A stretch of DNA of 64,000 bases, taken from positions 1 through 64,000 of the forward strand of contig NZ_QOAZ01000017.1 of assembly GCF_003574675.1 (NCBI RefSeq), written 5' to 3'. Origin of the DNA: Azohydromonas sediminis. GTDB lineage: Bacteria > Pseudomonadota > Gammaproteobacteria > Burkholderiales > Burkholderiaceae_C. This document shows, in pieces, positions 27,559 to 36,057 of this stretch (the stretch's first letter is position 1; each line of letters begins with the position of its first letter). Both the position numbers and the translations under genes were made by a program. The notes beneath the pieces are model-generated. The model saw only the letters and a program-made list of their open reading frames with translations. It ran no database searches and was not told the origin of the DNA.

Positions 27559-28083
27559 GTGAGCGTCGCCCCTGAAAGCGCGCCGATTGGCTCGCCGCTG
27601 GTCGGCGTCGTGATGGGCTCGAAGAGCGACTGGGCGACGCTCGAGGCGGGCGCGAAGCTGCTCGCCGAATTCGGCGTGCCGCACGAGGTACGTGTCGTCT
27701 CGGCGCACCGCATGCCCGACGACATGTTCGCCTACGCCGAGACCGCGGCCTCCCGCGGGCTGCGCGCGATCATCGCCGGCGCCGGCGGTGCGGCGCACCT
27801 GCCGGGCATGCTCGCGGCGAAGACGACGGTGCCGGTGCTCGGCGTGCCGGTGGCCAGCCGCCACCTGCAGGGCGTCGACTCGCTGTACTCGATCGTGCAG
27901 ATGCCCAAGGGCATCCCGGTGGCCACCTTCGCGATCGGCGAGGCCGGCGCGGCCAACGCGGCGCTGTTCGCCGTCGCGCTGCTGGCCACCACTGATGCGG
28001 CGCTGCGTGCCCGGCTCGACGCCTTCCGCGCGCGCCAGACCGCCGATGCGCGCGCGATGACGGCGCAGCTGGGGCAGCCGTGA
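27559..28083 (+). CDS. purE: N5-carboxyaminoimidazole ribonucleotide mutase
   Basis: PurE converts N5-CAIR to CAIR in purine synthesis. The 174-residue class I enzyme shows [31 protein letters not shown] (catalytic His region), [17 protein letters not shown] and the [20 protein letters not shown] block. Start is GTG at 27559 after TGTGGAGC. The stop overlaps the GTG of purK by four bases, so PurE and PurK are translationally coupled, matching their consecutive reactions. Confidence 0.97.
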   Translation: MSVAPESAPIGSPLVGVVMGSKSDWATLEAGAKLLAEFGVPHEVRVVSAHRMPDDMFAYAETAASRGLRAIIAGAGGAAHLPGMLAAKTTVPVLGVPVASRHLQGVDSLYSIVQMPKGIPVATFAIGEAGAANAALFAVALLATTDAALRARLDAFRARQTADARAMTAQLGQP

Positions 28084-29273
28084 AGCGCGTCATCCTGCCC
28101 GGCAGCACCGGCCCCGACGGCCGTCCGGCGACACTGGGCGTGATGGGCGGCGGCCAACTCGGGCGCATGTTCGTGCAGGCGGCGCAGGCGATGGGCTACT
28201 TCACCGCGGTGCTCGACCCCGACCCGACGAGCCCCGCGGGGCTCGTCGCGCACTACCACGTGCAGTGCGGCTACCTCGACGAGCAGGGCCTCGCGCAACT
28301 GATGCAGCGCTGCGCGGCGATCACGACCGAGTTCGAGAACGTGCCGGCGCAGGCGCTGCTGTCGCTGGGCGCGCACCGGCCGGTGTCGCCGGGCGCCGAC
28401 GCCGTCGCGGTGTGCCAGCACCGCGCGGCCGAGAAGGCGCAGTTCGGTCGCGCCGGCGTCGCGTGCGCGCCTTACGCCGTGATCGAGACCGACGCCGACC
28501 TCGCCGCCGTCGACGCGGCACTGCTGCCCGGCATCCTGAAGACGTCGACGCTGGGCTACGACGGCAAGGGCCAGGTGCGCGTGGCCACGCGCGACGAGCT
28601 CGCCGCCGCGTGGGCGTCGCTCAAGGGCGTGCCCTGCGTGCTCGAGAAGCGCCTGCCGCTGGCCGCCGAAGTCAGCGTGATCGTCGCGCGCGACGCGCAC
28701 GGGCACATGGTGCAGTTCCCGCTGCAGCGCAACTGGCACCGCGACGGCATCCTCGCCGTCACCGAAGTGCCGGCGCGCGGGCTGCCCGACGGCATCGCGG
28801 CGCGCGCGCTCGACGCGGCGCACGCGATCGCCGCGTCGATGGACTATGTCGGCGTGCTGTGCGTCGAGTTCTTCGTTCTCGACGACGGCGCGCTGGTGGC
28901 CAACGAGATGGCGCCGCGCCCGCACAACTCGGGCCACTACACGATCGACGCGTGCGACCAGTCGCAGTTCGACCTGCAGGTGCGCACGACGGCCGGGCTG
29001 CCGCTGGTGGCGCCGCGGCTGCACTCGCCGGCGGTGATGCTCAACCTGCTCGGCGACCTGTGGTTCGATGCCGACGGCCGCGAGCGCACGCCGCCGTGGG
29101 CCGACGTACTCGCACTGCCCGGCGTGCACCTGCACCTGTACGGCAAGGCGTCGCCGCGGCGCGGGCGAAAGATGGGGCACCTGACGGTGACGGCGGCCGA
29201 CGCCGACGCCGCGCGCGACGTCGCGCAGCAGGCCGCCGCGCGGCTCGGGCTGCCGCTGCTGCCGGCGCTCTGA
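28080..29273 (+). CDS. purK: N5-carboxyaminoimidazole ribonucleotide synthase
   Basis: PurK is an ATP-grasp enzyme (397 residues) that carboxylates AIR to N5-CAIR, the substrate of PurE. The pre-ATP-grasp domain starts with [24 protein letters not shown]-grasp motifs are [32 protein letters not shown] and [25 protein letters not shown] (cited in parts). GTG start at 28080 overlaps the purE stop (GTGA). The first 17 residues are a slightly longer N-terminal lead than in E. coli. tsaC follows after 18 bases and may be in the same transcript. Confidence 0.97.
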   Translation: MKRVILPGSTGPDGRPATLGVMGGGQLGRMFVQAAQAMGYFTAVLDPDPTSPAGLVAHYHVQCGYLDEQGLAQLMQRCAAITTEFENVPAQALLSLGAHRPVSPGADAVAVCQHRAAEKAQFGRAGVACAPYAVIETDADLAAVDAALLPGILKTSTLGYDGKGQVRVATRDELAAAWASLKGVPCVLEKRLPLAAEVSVIVARDAHGHMVQFPLQRNWHRDGILAVTEVPARGLPDGIAARALDAAHAIAASMDYVGVLCVEFFVLDDGALVANEMAPRPHNSGHYTIDACDQSQFDLQVRTTAGLPLVAPRLHSPAVMLNLLGDLWFDADGRERTPPWADVLALPGVHLHLYGKASPRRGRKMGHLTVTAADADAARDVAQQAAARLGLPLLPAL

Positions 29274-29291
29274 CGGCCCCGTCCCACGGCG

Positions 29292-30266
29292 ATGCCGCTG
29301 CTCGACGCGCGCGATCCGGCGGCCGTGGCCGAGGCGGCGCGTCGCCTCGCTGCCGGCGAACTGGTTGCGTTTCCGACCGAGACCGTCTACGGGCTCGGTG
29401 CACGCGCCGACGACGACACGGCGGTCGCGCGCATCTTCGCCGCCAAGGGCCGGCCGGCGGACCACCCGCTGATCGTCCACGTCGCCGACGCGGCGGCGGC
29501 CGCGCGCTTCGCGGCCAGGCTCGAGCCGCTCGCGCAGCGGCTGATCGCGGCGTTCTGGCCCGGGCCGCTGACCTTGATCGTGCCGCGCGCCGACGGCGTC
29601 GCGCGTGCCGCCGCCGGCGGGCAGGACAGCATCGGGTTGCGCTGCCCGTCGCACCCGGTGGCGCACGCGCTGCTCGCGGCCGCGGCGCGGCTCGGCGTGC
29701 CCGGCGTCGCGGCGCCGAGCGCGAACCGCTTCGGTCGCGTGAGCCCGACGACGGCCGCGCACGTCATCGCCGAGTTCGGCGACGCGCTCACCGTGCTCGA
29801 CGGCGGCGCGTGCCCGGTGGGCATCGAGTCGGCGATCGTCGACGTCACGCGCGGCGTGCCGGTGCTGCTGCGCCCGGGCGTGCTGACGCGCGAGCGGCTC
29901 GAGGCCGCCGCCGGCCAGCCGCTGGCCGCGCCCGACGCGCGCGCCCCGCGCGCCAGCGGCACGCTGGCGTCGCACTACGCGCCGGCGGCACGCGTGCGCC
30001 TGTTCGACACCGAGTCGCTGCGCGCGGCGCTGGCCGCACCGCCGCCCGGTGTGTGCGTGGCGGTATATTCGCGCGCGCCGGTGGCGGCGGGTGGCGTCGC
30101 GCTGCAGCGCCGCATGCCCGACGACGCCGAGGCGGCGGCACGCGAACTGTTCGCGACGCTGCGCGAGCTCGACGCCGCCGGCGTCGACCAGATATGGGTC
30201 GAGCGGCCGCCCGCGACCCCCGCCTGGGAAGGCGTGCGCGACCGCCTGCAGCGCGCCGCCGCCTGA
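29292..30266 (+). CDS. tsaC: threonylcarbamoyl-AMP synthase, long Sua5 form
   Basis: This enzyme makes L-threonylcarbamoyladenylate from threonine, bicarbonate and ATP, the first step to t6A37 on ANN-decoding tRNAs. The YrdC fold (residues 1-200) has the KxR-like region GELVAFPTETVYGLGARADD, RIFAAKGRPADHPLIVHV, IGLRCPSHPVAHALL and APSANRFGRVSPTTAAHV. The extra C-terminal domain (about residues 225-324, SGTLASHYAPAARVRLF onward) marks the Sua5 rather than the short TsaC type. Length 324. tsaB, the partner of TsaD in the next step, is in this window at 34 kb. Confidence 0.95.
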   Translation: MPLLDARDPAAVAEAARRLAAGELVAFPTETVYGLGARADDDTAVARIFAAKGRPADHPLIVHVADAAAAARFAARLEPLAQRLIAAFWPGPLTLIVPRADGVARAAAGGQDSIGLRCPSHPVAHALLAAAARLGVPGVAAPSANRFGRVSPTTAAHVIAEFGDALTVLDGGACPVGIESAIVDVTRGVPVLLRPGVLTRERLEAAAGQPLAAPDARAPRASGTLASHYAPAARVRLFDTESLRAALAAPPPGVCVAVYSRAPVAAGGVALQRRMPDDAEAAARELFATLRELDAAGVDQIWVERPPATPAWEGVRDRLQRAAA

Positions 30267-30305
30267 ACGCCCGACCCGCCCGCGACTGTCCCCGATGGAG
30301 CCCGC

Positions 30306-31289
30306 ATGATGTCCAGCGCCCCTGCGCCTCGCTGTCCGACCGCCCGCCGCGCGTGGCACTGGTTCGCCGCCCTCGCCACCGCGTGGCTCCTCGCGGGCTG
30401 CGGCGGCAGCCAAGTGCAGGAGTTCGACGCGCAGCGTCTGTTCGTGTTCGGCGACGAGATGAGCGCGATCAACGCCGACGGCGCGAACGGGCGCAAGTAC
30501 ACGATCAACGGCTTGACCAGCGCTAGCGAGCGCGACTGCCGGCTGAACCCGATCTGGGTGCAGTCGGTCGCGTCGCAGGTCGGTCTCGTGTTCGCCGAGT
30601 GCAACCCGAGCGCGGCCACGCCCGCCGCGTTCATGCGCGCCACACCCGGCGCGCGCGTCGCCGACGTGACGGCCGCACTGGCGGCCTATGCGGGCGAGAG
30701 GGCTGCGCGCGACCTCGTCACGGTCGCGGTCGGTCTGCACGACGTGCTCGATGTCTACGCAACGTACAACGGCAGCAACGAGGCCGCGCTCGCCGCCGAT
30801 CTCGAGTCCCGCGGCGAGGCGCTGGCCATTGCGATCAACGGCGTCGTGCGCCTGGGCGGCCCCGTCGTGCTCGTCGCGACCGTGATCGACGTCGGCAAGA
30901 CGCCGTATGCACGCGCCGAAGAGGCCGCCTTCGCCGGCCGTGCGGCGCTGCTGACGCGGCTCGCGCAGGCCTTCAACAGCGGGCTGCGGCTGGGCATCGT
31001 CAACGACGGCCGCGTGATTGGCCTCGTCGACGCGTTCGAGCAGGTGCAGGCGATGGTCAGCACGCCGTCGAGCTACGGTCTGACCAACGTCACGGGTGTC
31101 GCGTGCAACAACGCCGCGCCCTGGCCGGACACGTCGCCGGACCCGCTGCTCGACTGCACCAGCGCGACGCTCGTCAGCGGCGCGACGAACGACGGCTGGC
31201 TGTGGGCCGACCTGCTGCGCCTCGCCCCGCGCGGTCAGGCGCGGCTGGGTAGCGTCGCGCTCAGCCGCCTGAGCAACAACCCGTTTTGA
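30306..31289 (+). CDS. GDSL/SGNH-like lipoprotein, active site degenerate
   Basis: A 327-residue lipoprotein: signal peptide with lipobox (ATAWLLAGCGG), then a domain that follows the layout of SGNH esterases such as bacterial thermolabile-hemolysin-like GDSL proteins. The first block reads RLFVFGDEMSAINADG, where GDS is expected; here the serine is replaced by Glu (GDEMS). The third block, normally GxND, reads VTVAVGLHDVLDV, and the last block, normally DGxHPT, reads ATNDGWLWADLLRLAPRGQ without the catalytic His. So the fold is likely but catalysis by the usual triad is not. It follows tsaC by 39 bases. Role unknown. Confidence 0.65.
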   Translation: MMSSAPAPRCPTARRAWHWFAALATAWLLAGCGGSQVQEFDAQRLFVFGDEMSAINADGANGRKYTINGLTSASERDCRLNPIWVQSVASQVGLVFAECNPSAATPAAFMRATPGARVADVTAALAAYAGERAARDLVTVAVGLHDVLDVYATYNGSNEAALAADLESRGEALAIAINGVVRLGGPVVLVATVIDVGKTPYARAEEAAFAGRAALLTRLAQAFNSGLRLGIVNDGRVIGLVDAFEQVQAMVSTPSSYGLTNVTGVACNNAAPWPDTSPDPLLDCTSATLVSGATNDGWLWADLLRLAPRGQARLGSVALSRLSNNPF

Positions 31290-31304
31290 CCGACGCGTCG
31301 CTGC

Positions 31305-31598
31305 TCAGCGCGAGTGGCGCTTCGCGCGCCGCTGCGCGCGCACGACGCCGACCTTGACCGCGAGGATGCTCGCCGCCAGCGCGAGCGTCACGGCGTTGGC
31401 GACGATGATCGGCCACTCGCCCAGCGCGATGCCGTAGACCAGCCACAGCGCGACGCCCGCCGTGAAGCACGCATACATGCCCAGCGAGATGCCGGCCACG
31501 TCGCGCGTGCGGAAGGTCAGCCACGCCTGCGGCACGAACGATGCCGTCGTCAGCGTCGCCGCGGCGTAGCCGATCCACGTTCCCCACTCCGCCGTCAT
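31305..31598 (-). CDS. SemiSWEET-type PQ-loop transporter
   Basis: A 97-residue protein with three transmembrane helices, the size of a bacterial SemiSWEET, which dimerises to transport sugars. The PQ-loop is in TTASFVPQAWLTFRTRDVAGIS, and the later block GVALWLVYGIALGEWPIIVANAVTLALA (cited in parts) fits the third helix with its conserved Asn. The C-terminus is short and basic. It converges on the lipoprotein gene with 15 bases between stops and lies 22 bases downstream of dacB on the same strand. Substrate cannot be predicted. Confidence 0.85.
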   Translation of the reverse strand: MTAEWGTWIGYAAATLTTASFVPQAWLTFRTRDVAGISLGMYACFTAGVALWLVYGIALGEWPIIVANAVTLALAASILAVKVGVVRAQRRAKRHSR

Positions 31599-31620
31599 CG
31601 CCGGCCGTCCCCGGGCCGCG

Positions 31621-33045
31621 TCACGGGCGGCGCGCGGCGTCGTCGAGCGTCCACTGCACCAGCGCGTCGAGCGCCGGTCGCGCGGCCTGCGCGTTGGCGT
31701 GCTGCACGACGGCCACCAGCACGTAGCGCCGCCCGCTCGTGCCGAGCACGTAGCCGGCCACCGCGGCGACGTCGCGCAGCGAGCCGGTCTTCAGGTGCGC
31801 GCGCCCGGGCTGCGCGCGCGAGCGCCGCAGCGTGCCGTCGACGCCGCTGGCCGGCAGCGACGACATCAGCTCCGACATCACCGGGCTCGCCCACGCCGCC
31901 TGCAGCAGCCGCGCGAGCGAGTGCGCCGTCAGCCGCGTCTCGCGCGACAGGCCCGAGCCGTTGTCGAGCCGTAACGCCCCGTCGGGCTCGCCGAAGCGCT
32001 CGAGCGCCCAGCGCGTGAGCAGATCGCGTGCGGCCTGCGGCGTGGCCGGCGTGCGCGGCGTCTGCGTCTGCGCGGCCAGCGTCAGGAACAGCTGCTGCGC
32101 CATCACGTTGTTGCTGAACTTGTTGATGTCGCGCACGACGGCGGCCAGCGGCGGCGACTCGAACTCGAAGCTCGGCGGTGCGGCCGGCGCGGTGCCGTCG
32201 CGCACCGTGCCGGCCAGCCGCCCGCCGCCGGCGCGCCACAGCGCGCGCAGCAGCCGCGCGTTGTAGCTCGCGGGGTCGGGATACGCGACCGGCCAGCTGC
32301 GCTCGCCGCACGCGAGCGGGTAGCTGCCTTCGAAGCGCACGCGCTGCGGATCCTCGAGCGTGGCTTTCAGCCCGCCGCGCCAGTCGCCGCACGCCTCGCG
32401 CGACAGCGGCACTTCGGCGTCGACCATGACGCCGTCGAGCAGCGGCTCGGCGCCGACGCGCGCGACGCCGCGCGCCGCGTCGGGCACGAAGCGGTACGTG
32501 ACGGCCTTGTAGTTCAGCAGCAGCGCGTCGGGCTGCACGTTGTACGGCCGCAGCCACTCGCCGTCGAAGTCGGCGGGCGTGCCCTGCGCTTCGGCGAACG
32601 CGCTGCGGTCGAGCACGATGTCGCCGCGGATCTCGCGCACGCCGAGCTGGCGCACGCGCTCGAGCAGCAGCCAGGTGCGCTCGAGCGTCAGCGTCGGGTC
32701 GCCACTGCCGCGGATCACGAGCGCGCCGTCGAGCACGCCGTCCCTGACCGGGCCGTCGAGCCACACGCCGGTGCGCCAGGTCCACGCGGGGCCGAGCAGG
32801 TCGAGCGCGGCGTAGGTCGTCAGCAGCTTGGTCAGCGACGCCGGGTTGACGGCGTCGCGCGCGTGGTGCTGCAGCAGCGGCGCCGCGGCGCCGACCTCCT
32901 GCACGACGACGGCCATCGCCTCGGCCGGCACGCGGGCGCGCTGCAGCTCGCGCGCGACCTCGCCCGGCAGCGCCTGCGCGACGGCCGCGCCGGCACCTGC
33001 CCACAGGGCGGCCGCGAGCCAGACCGTGACGGTGCGCAGCGACAT
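31621..33045 (-). CDS. dacB: D-alanyl-D-alanine carboxypeptidase/endopeptidase (PBP4 type)
   Basis: DacB trims and cuts peptidoglycan peptides in the periplasm. The 474-residue protein has a signal peptide (cleavage after GAAVAQA) and the three penicillin-binding motifs: SxxK in NPASLTKLLTT (Ser70, Lys73), SxN in INKFSNNVMAQQLFL, and KTG in HLKTGSLRDVAAVAGYV. The large insertion between SxxK and SxN, containing GDIVLDRSAF and the DGEWLRPYN block, is characteristic of class C PBP4. It diverges from the EamA gene with 32 bases between starts. Confidence 0.96.
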   Translation of the reverse strand: MSLRTVTVWLAAALWAGAGAAVAQALPGEVARELQRARVPAEAMAVVVQEVGAAAPLLQHHARDAVNPASLTKLLTTYAALDLLGPAWTWRTGVWLDGPVRDGVLDGALVIRGSGDPTLTLERTWLLLERVRQLGVREIRGDIVLDRSAFAEAQGTPADFDGEWLRPYNVQPDALLLNYKAVTYRFVPDAARGVARVGAEPLLDGVMVDAEVPLSREACGDWRGGLKATLEDPQRVRFEGSYPLACGERSWPVAYPDPASYNARLLRALWRAGGGRLAGTVRDGTAPAAPPSFEFESPPLAAVVRDINKFSNNVMAQQLFLTLAAQTQTPRTPATPQAARDLLTRWALERFGEPDGALRLDNGSGLSRETRLTAHSLARLLQAAWASPVMSELMSSLPASGVDGTLRRSRAQPGRAHLKTGSLRDVAAVAGYVLGTSGRRYVLVAVVQHANAQAARPALDALVQWTLDDAARRP

Positions 33046-33064
33046 GCGGTGATGATCGCACGGC

Positions 33065-33070
33065 TACACT
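33065..33070 (+). promoter_or_regulatory. -10-like TACACT just ahead of EamA gene
   Basis: TACACT ends seven bases before the ATG at 33078. If it is a real -10 element, transcription would begin at or within a base of the A of the ATG, giving a leaderless mRNA; there is no Shine-Dalgarno to contradict this. Confidence 0.45.
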
Positions 33071-33077
33071 GACCGCC

Positions 33078-34037
33078 ATGTCGGTGCCGTCGTCTTCCCG
33101 CGCGCGCGCGATCGGCGCGGCCAGCGCGGTCGCGGTGCTGCTGATCTGGTCGTCGTTCATCGTCGTCGCGCGCTACGGCGCACGGCTGACGCTGACACCG
33201 TTCGACGTCGCGTTCGTGCGCTTCGTGTTCTCGGGGCTGGTGGGTCTTGCCGTGCTCGCGGTGCTCGCGCCGCGCGGCGCGAGCCCGCTGGCCGGGCTCG
33301 GCTGGTGGCGCGTCGCGGCGCTGGCCGGCACCGCCGGCATCGGCTACTGCAGCCTGGCCTACAGCGCCTTCTTCTTCGCGCCGGCCGCGCACGGCGCGGT
33401 GCTGATGCCCGGCTCGCTGCCGCTGTGGACGGCGCTGGCCGCGCTCGTGCTGCTGCGCGAGCGGCTGACGGCGCGCCGCATGCTGGGCCTGGTGCTGATC
33501 GTCGCCGGCGATCTGCTCGTCGGCGGTGCGAGCCTCGCGCGCGCGTTCGACGGCGACACGACGTGGCGCGGCGACCTGATGTTCCTCGCCGCCGCGATGT
33601 GCTGGGGCACCTACACGGTGCTGTGCCGGCGCTGGCAGGTCGGCGCGGTGGCGGCGACGCTGGCGATCGCCGTGGGCTGCCTCGCGAGCTACGTGCCGCT
33701 GTACGCGCTCGGGGCCGCGATGGGCTGGTGGCCGAGCGCACTCGCCGCCGCGTCGTGGACCGAGATCGGCGCGCAGGCGCTGTACCAGGGCGGGCTCGCG
33801 ATGTGGGTGGCCGGCGTCGCGTTCACGCACGCGGTGCGCACCTTCGGCCCGGTGCGCACGACGATGGTCACCGCGCTGGTGCCCGGCATCGCCGCGCTCG
33901 CGGCGGTGCCCTTGCTCGGCGAGCCGCTGGGCGCGCACGCGCTGGCGGGGCTCGCGTGCGTGACGCTCGGGCTGTTCGTCGGGCTGCGTGCGGTGCCGGC
34001 GCCGGCACCGGCGGCCGCGCTGGCGGCGACGCGTTGA
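33078..34037 (+). CDS. EamA/DMT family transporter
   Basis: A 319-residue integral membrane protein with ten predicted helices in two EamA repeats, the layout of the drug/metabolite transporter superfamily. The first repeat includes AVLLIWSSFIVVARYG and VAFVRFVFSGLVGLAVLAVL, and the helix 4-5 block AAHGAVLMPGSLPLWTALAALVLLRERLT is typical (cited in parts). The second repeat begins at GDLMFLAAAMCWGTYTVLCRRW. The substrate cannot be told from sequence; relatives export amino acids or metabolites. It is divergent from dacB and 16 bases upstream of tsaB. Confidence 0.88.
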   Translation: MSVPSSSRARAIGAASAVAVLLIWSSFIVVARYGARLTLTPFDVAFVRFVFSGLVGLAVLAVLAPRGASPLAGLGWWRVAALAGTAGIGYCSLAYSAFFFAPAAHGAVLMPGSLPLWTALAALVLLRERLTARRMLGLVLIVAGDLLVGGASLARAFDGDTTWRGDLMFLAAAMCWGTYTVLCRRWQVGAVAATLAIAVGCLASYVPLYALGAAMGWWPSALAAASWTEIGAQALYQGGLAMWVAGVAFTHAVRTFGPVRTTMVTALVPGIAALAAVPLLGEPLGAHALAGLACVTLGLFVGLRAVPAPAPAAALAATR

Positions 34038-34053
34038 CGCGGCGGGCGGGTGC

Positions 34054-34758
34054 ATGGCAGCGAGACTGGTCGCGATCGACACTTCGACCGAGCGGATGGT
34101 GCTCGCCGTCGCGACCCCCGACGGTGTGTTCACGCGCGACGAGGCCGGCGGGCCGCGCACCTCGACGCGGCTGCTGCCGGCGCTGCACGAGCTGCTCGCC
34201 GAGGCGGGACTCGCGCTCGCCGAGGTCGACGCGATCGCATTCGCGCGCGGCCCCGGCGCCTTCACCGGCCTGCGCGCCGCGTGCGCCGTCGCGCAGGGGC
34301 TCGCACTCGGCCTCGGGCGGCCGGTGCTGCCGCTCGACAGCCTGCTCGTCGTCGCCGACGCGGCGCGCGCGCAGGGCGCCGGCGACGACGTCACCGTCGC
34401 GATGGACGCGCGCATGGACGAGATCTACGCCGGCCGCTACGTGCACGACGGCGCGCGCTGGCGGCTGCGCCAGCCGCCGGCGCTGTGGGCGCTGCCGCCG
34501 CTGGTCGACGCGTGGCAGCGTGAGCCTCCGGCCGAGGTGGCCGGCTCGGCGCTGAACGTGTTCGGCGACCGGCTGATGCTGCCGCCGTGCGTCGTGCAGT
34601 GGCCCGAACCGGGCGACCGCGGCGCCGCGCTGATGCGGCTCGCGCAGACGGCCTGGCGCGACGGCGGCGGTGTCGACCCCGCCGACGCGCTGCCGCTGTA
34701 CCTGCGCGACAAGGTCGCGCTGACGACGGCCGAGCGCGCGGCCGCAGCGGCACGGTGA
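34054..34758 (+). CDS. tsaB: tRNA threonylcarbamoyladenosine biosynthesis protein TsaB
   Basis: TsaB is the inactive ASKHA-fold partner that activates TsaD in t6A formation on tRNA. The 234-residue protein has the first phosphate-loop-like block LVAIDTSTERMVLAV, the DAIAFARGPGAFTGLRAACAVAQGLALG signature (cited in parts) and VAMDARMDEIYAG. The metal-binding histidines of TsaD are absent, as expected for TsaB. The tsaB-rimI-udg4 order with near-zero spacing is conserved in Burkholderiales. rimI starts two bases after the stop. Confidence 0.95.
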   Translation: MAARLVAIDTSTERMVLAVATPDGVFTRDEAGGPRTSTRLLPALHELLAEAGLALAEVDAIAFARGPGAFTGLRAACAVAQGLALGLGRPVLPLDSLLVVADAARAQGAGDDVTVAMDARMDEIYAGRYVHDGARWRLRQPPALWALPPLVDAWQREPPAEVAGSALNVFGDRLMLPPCVVQWPEPGDRGAALMRLAQTAWRDGGGVDPADALPLYLRDKVALTTAERAAAAAR

Positions 34759-34759
34759 G

Positions 34760-35281
34760 GTGGCGGTGAACCCCCGACCGCGTCCCGACGACGCGCCGGC
34801 GCCCCGCCTGGCGCCGATGACGCTCGACGACGTCGACGCGGTGTACGCGCTCGAGGTCAGCGCCTACAGCTTCCCGTGGACGCGCGGCAACTTCGTCGAT
34901 TCGCTGGTGGCCGGTCACCTCGCCGAAGTGCTGCGCGCCGCCGACGGTGAAGTCATCGGCTATTTCGTCGCGCTGCCCGGTGTCGACGAGATGCACCTGC
35001 TCAACCTCGCGGTGGCGCCGGCGCACCAGCGCCGCGGCCACGCGCGGCGGCTGCTCGACGAACTCGTCGCGCGCAGCGTCGCGCGCGGCGCGCGCAGCCT
35101 GTGGCTCGAGGTGCGCGAGAGCAGTGCGCCGGCGCAGGCGCTGTACCGGCGCTACGGCTTCGTGCCGGTCGGCCGGCGGCGCGGCTACTACCCGGCCGCG
35201 CACGGCCGGCGCGAAGACGCCGTGCTGATGAGCCTGGACCTGGCGCCCTGGTCCGCCGGGAGTCGCGATGGCATGGACTGA
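34760..35281 (+). CDS. rimI: ribosomal protein S18-alanine N-acetyltransferase
   Basis: RimI is a GNAT-fold enzyme that acetylates the N-terminal Ala of ribosomal protein S18. The 173-residue product shows motif A, LNLAVAPAHQRRGHARRLLDEL, binding acetyl-CoA, and motif B, LEVRESSAPAQALYRRYGFVPVGRRRGYYP, both cited in parts; the substrate-end YSFPWTRGNF matches RimI. Start is GTG at 34760; a second GTG is two codons later. The last codons overlap the glycosylase gene by 14 bases. Coupling with tsaB is common across bacteria. Confidence 0.94.
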   Translation: MAVNPRPRPDDAPAPRLAPMTLDDVDAVYALEVSAYSFPWTRGNFVDSLVAGHLAEVLRAADGEVIGYFVALPGVDEMHLLNLAVAPAHQRRGHARRLLDELVARSVARGARSLWLEVRESSAPAQALYRRYGFVPVGRRRGYYPAAHGRREDAVLMSLDLAPWSAGSRDGMD

Positions 35282-36038
35282 ACGCCAGCGCGCGATGCTG
35301 CGCGAGATGGGCATCGAGCTGTGGCCGGGGGCGACGGTGACGAGCCCGCCGCTGCAGCCACCCGCAGCGGCTGCGCAGGGCGCGGCCCCCGCGCCGGTGC
35401 CGCCTGGCGCACCCGCTGCGCCGTCACCCGCGACGTCGCGCGGCGACGTCGCGACGATGGACTGGCCCGCGCTGCGCGCGGCCGTCGCCGCGTGCCAGGC
35501 GTGCGCGCTCGCGCAGTCGCGCCGGCAGACCGTGTTCGGTGTCGGCCACGAGCGCGCGCACTGGATGATCGTCGGCGAAGCGCCCGGCGAGCAGGAGGAC
35601 CTCAAGGGCGAGCCCTTCGTCGGCCCGGCGGGCCGGCTGCTCGACGCGATGCTCGACGCGCTGGGCCTCACGCGCGAGCCGGGCCCGCCCGAGCGGCAGG
35701 TCTACATCGCCAACACGCTCAAGTGCCGCCCGCCGGGCAACCGCAACCCGCTGCCCGAGGAGATGGCGCGCTGCGAGCCCTTCCTCGTGCGCCAGATCCA
35801 GCTCGTGCGCCCGCGCATCCTGCTCGCGATGGGGCGCTTCGCGGTGCAGGCGCTGCTGCGCACCGACGAGCCGATCGGCCGTCTGCGCGGGCGCGTGCAC
35901 CGCTACCAGGGCGTGCCGCTCGTCGTGACCTACCACCCGGCGTACCTGCTGCGCCAGCCCGCCGACAAGGCCAAGGCCTGGGACGACCTGTGCCTGGCCG
36001 CCGAGGTGCTCGAAGGGCAGGGCGCCGCCGGGGCGTGA
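35268..36038 (+). CDS. uracil-DNA glycosylase, family 4 (iron-sulfur)
   Basis: Family 4 UDGs excise uracil from DNA and carry a 4Fe-4S cluster. The 256-residue protein has an Ala/Pro-rich linker (residues 25-60) then the catalytic domain: cluster cysteines in ACQACALAQSRRQTVFGVG, NTLKCRPPGNRNPLPEEMARCEPF, the active-site MIVGEAPGEQEDLKGEPFVGPAGRLLD (cited in parts) and VTYHPAYLLRQPADKAK. The GEAPGEQED form, with Glu-Ala rather than GQDPYH, separates it from Ung. It overlaps rimI and converges on glmU. Confidence 0.95.
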   Translation: MAWTERQRAMLREMGIELWPGATVTSPPLQPPAAAAQGAAPAPVPPGAPAAPSPATSRGDVATMDWPALRAAVAACQACALAQSRRQTVFGVGHERAHWMIVGEAPGEQEDLKGEPFVGPAGRLLDAMLDALGLTREPGPPERQVYIANTLKCRPPGNRNPLPEEMARCEPFLVRQIQLVRPRILLAMGRFAVQALLRTDEPIGRLRGRVHRYQGVPLVVTYHPAYLLRQPADKAKAWDDLCLAAEVLEGQGAAGA

Positions 36039-36057
36039 GCGCCGGCGGGGCTGCGGC

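Noticed and set aside
27732-30740. A 1002-codon open frame on the minus strand, antisense to purE, purK and tsaC
   Set aside because: Very high GC leaves few stop codons in all frames; the translation is Arg/Gly/His-rich low-complexity sequence with no domain, and the plus-strand genes are certain.
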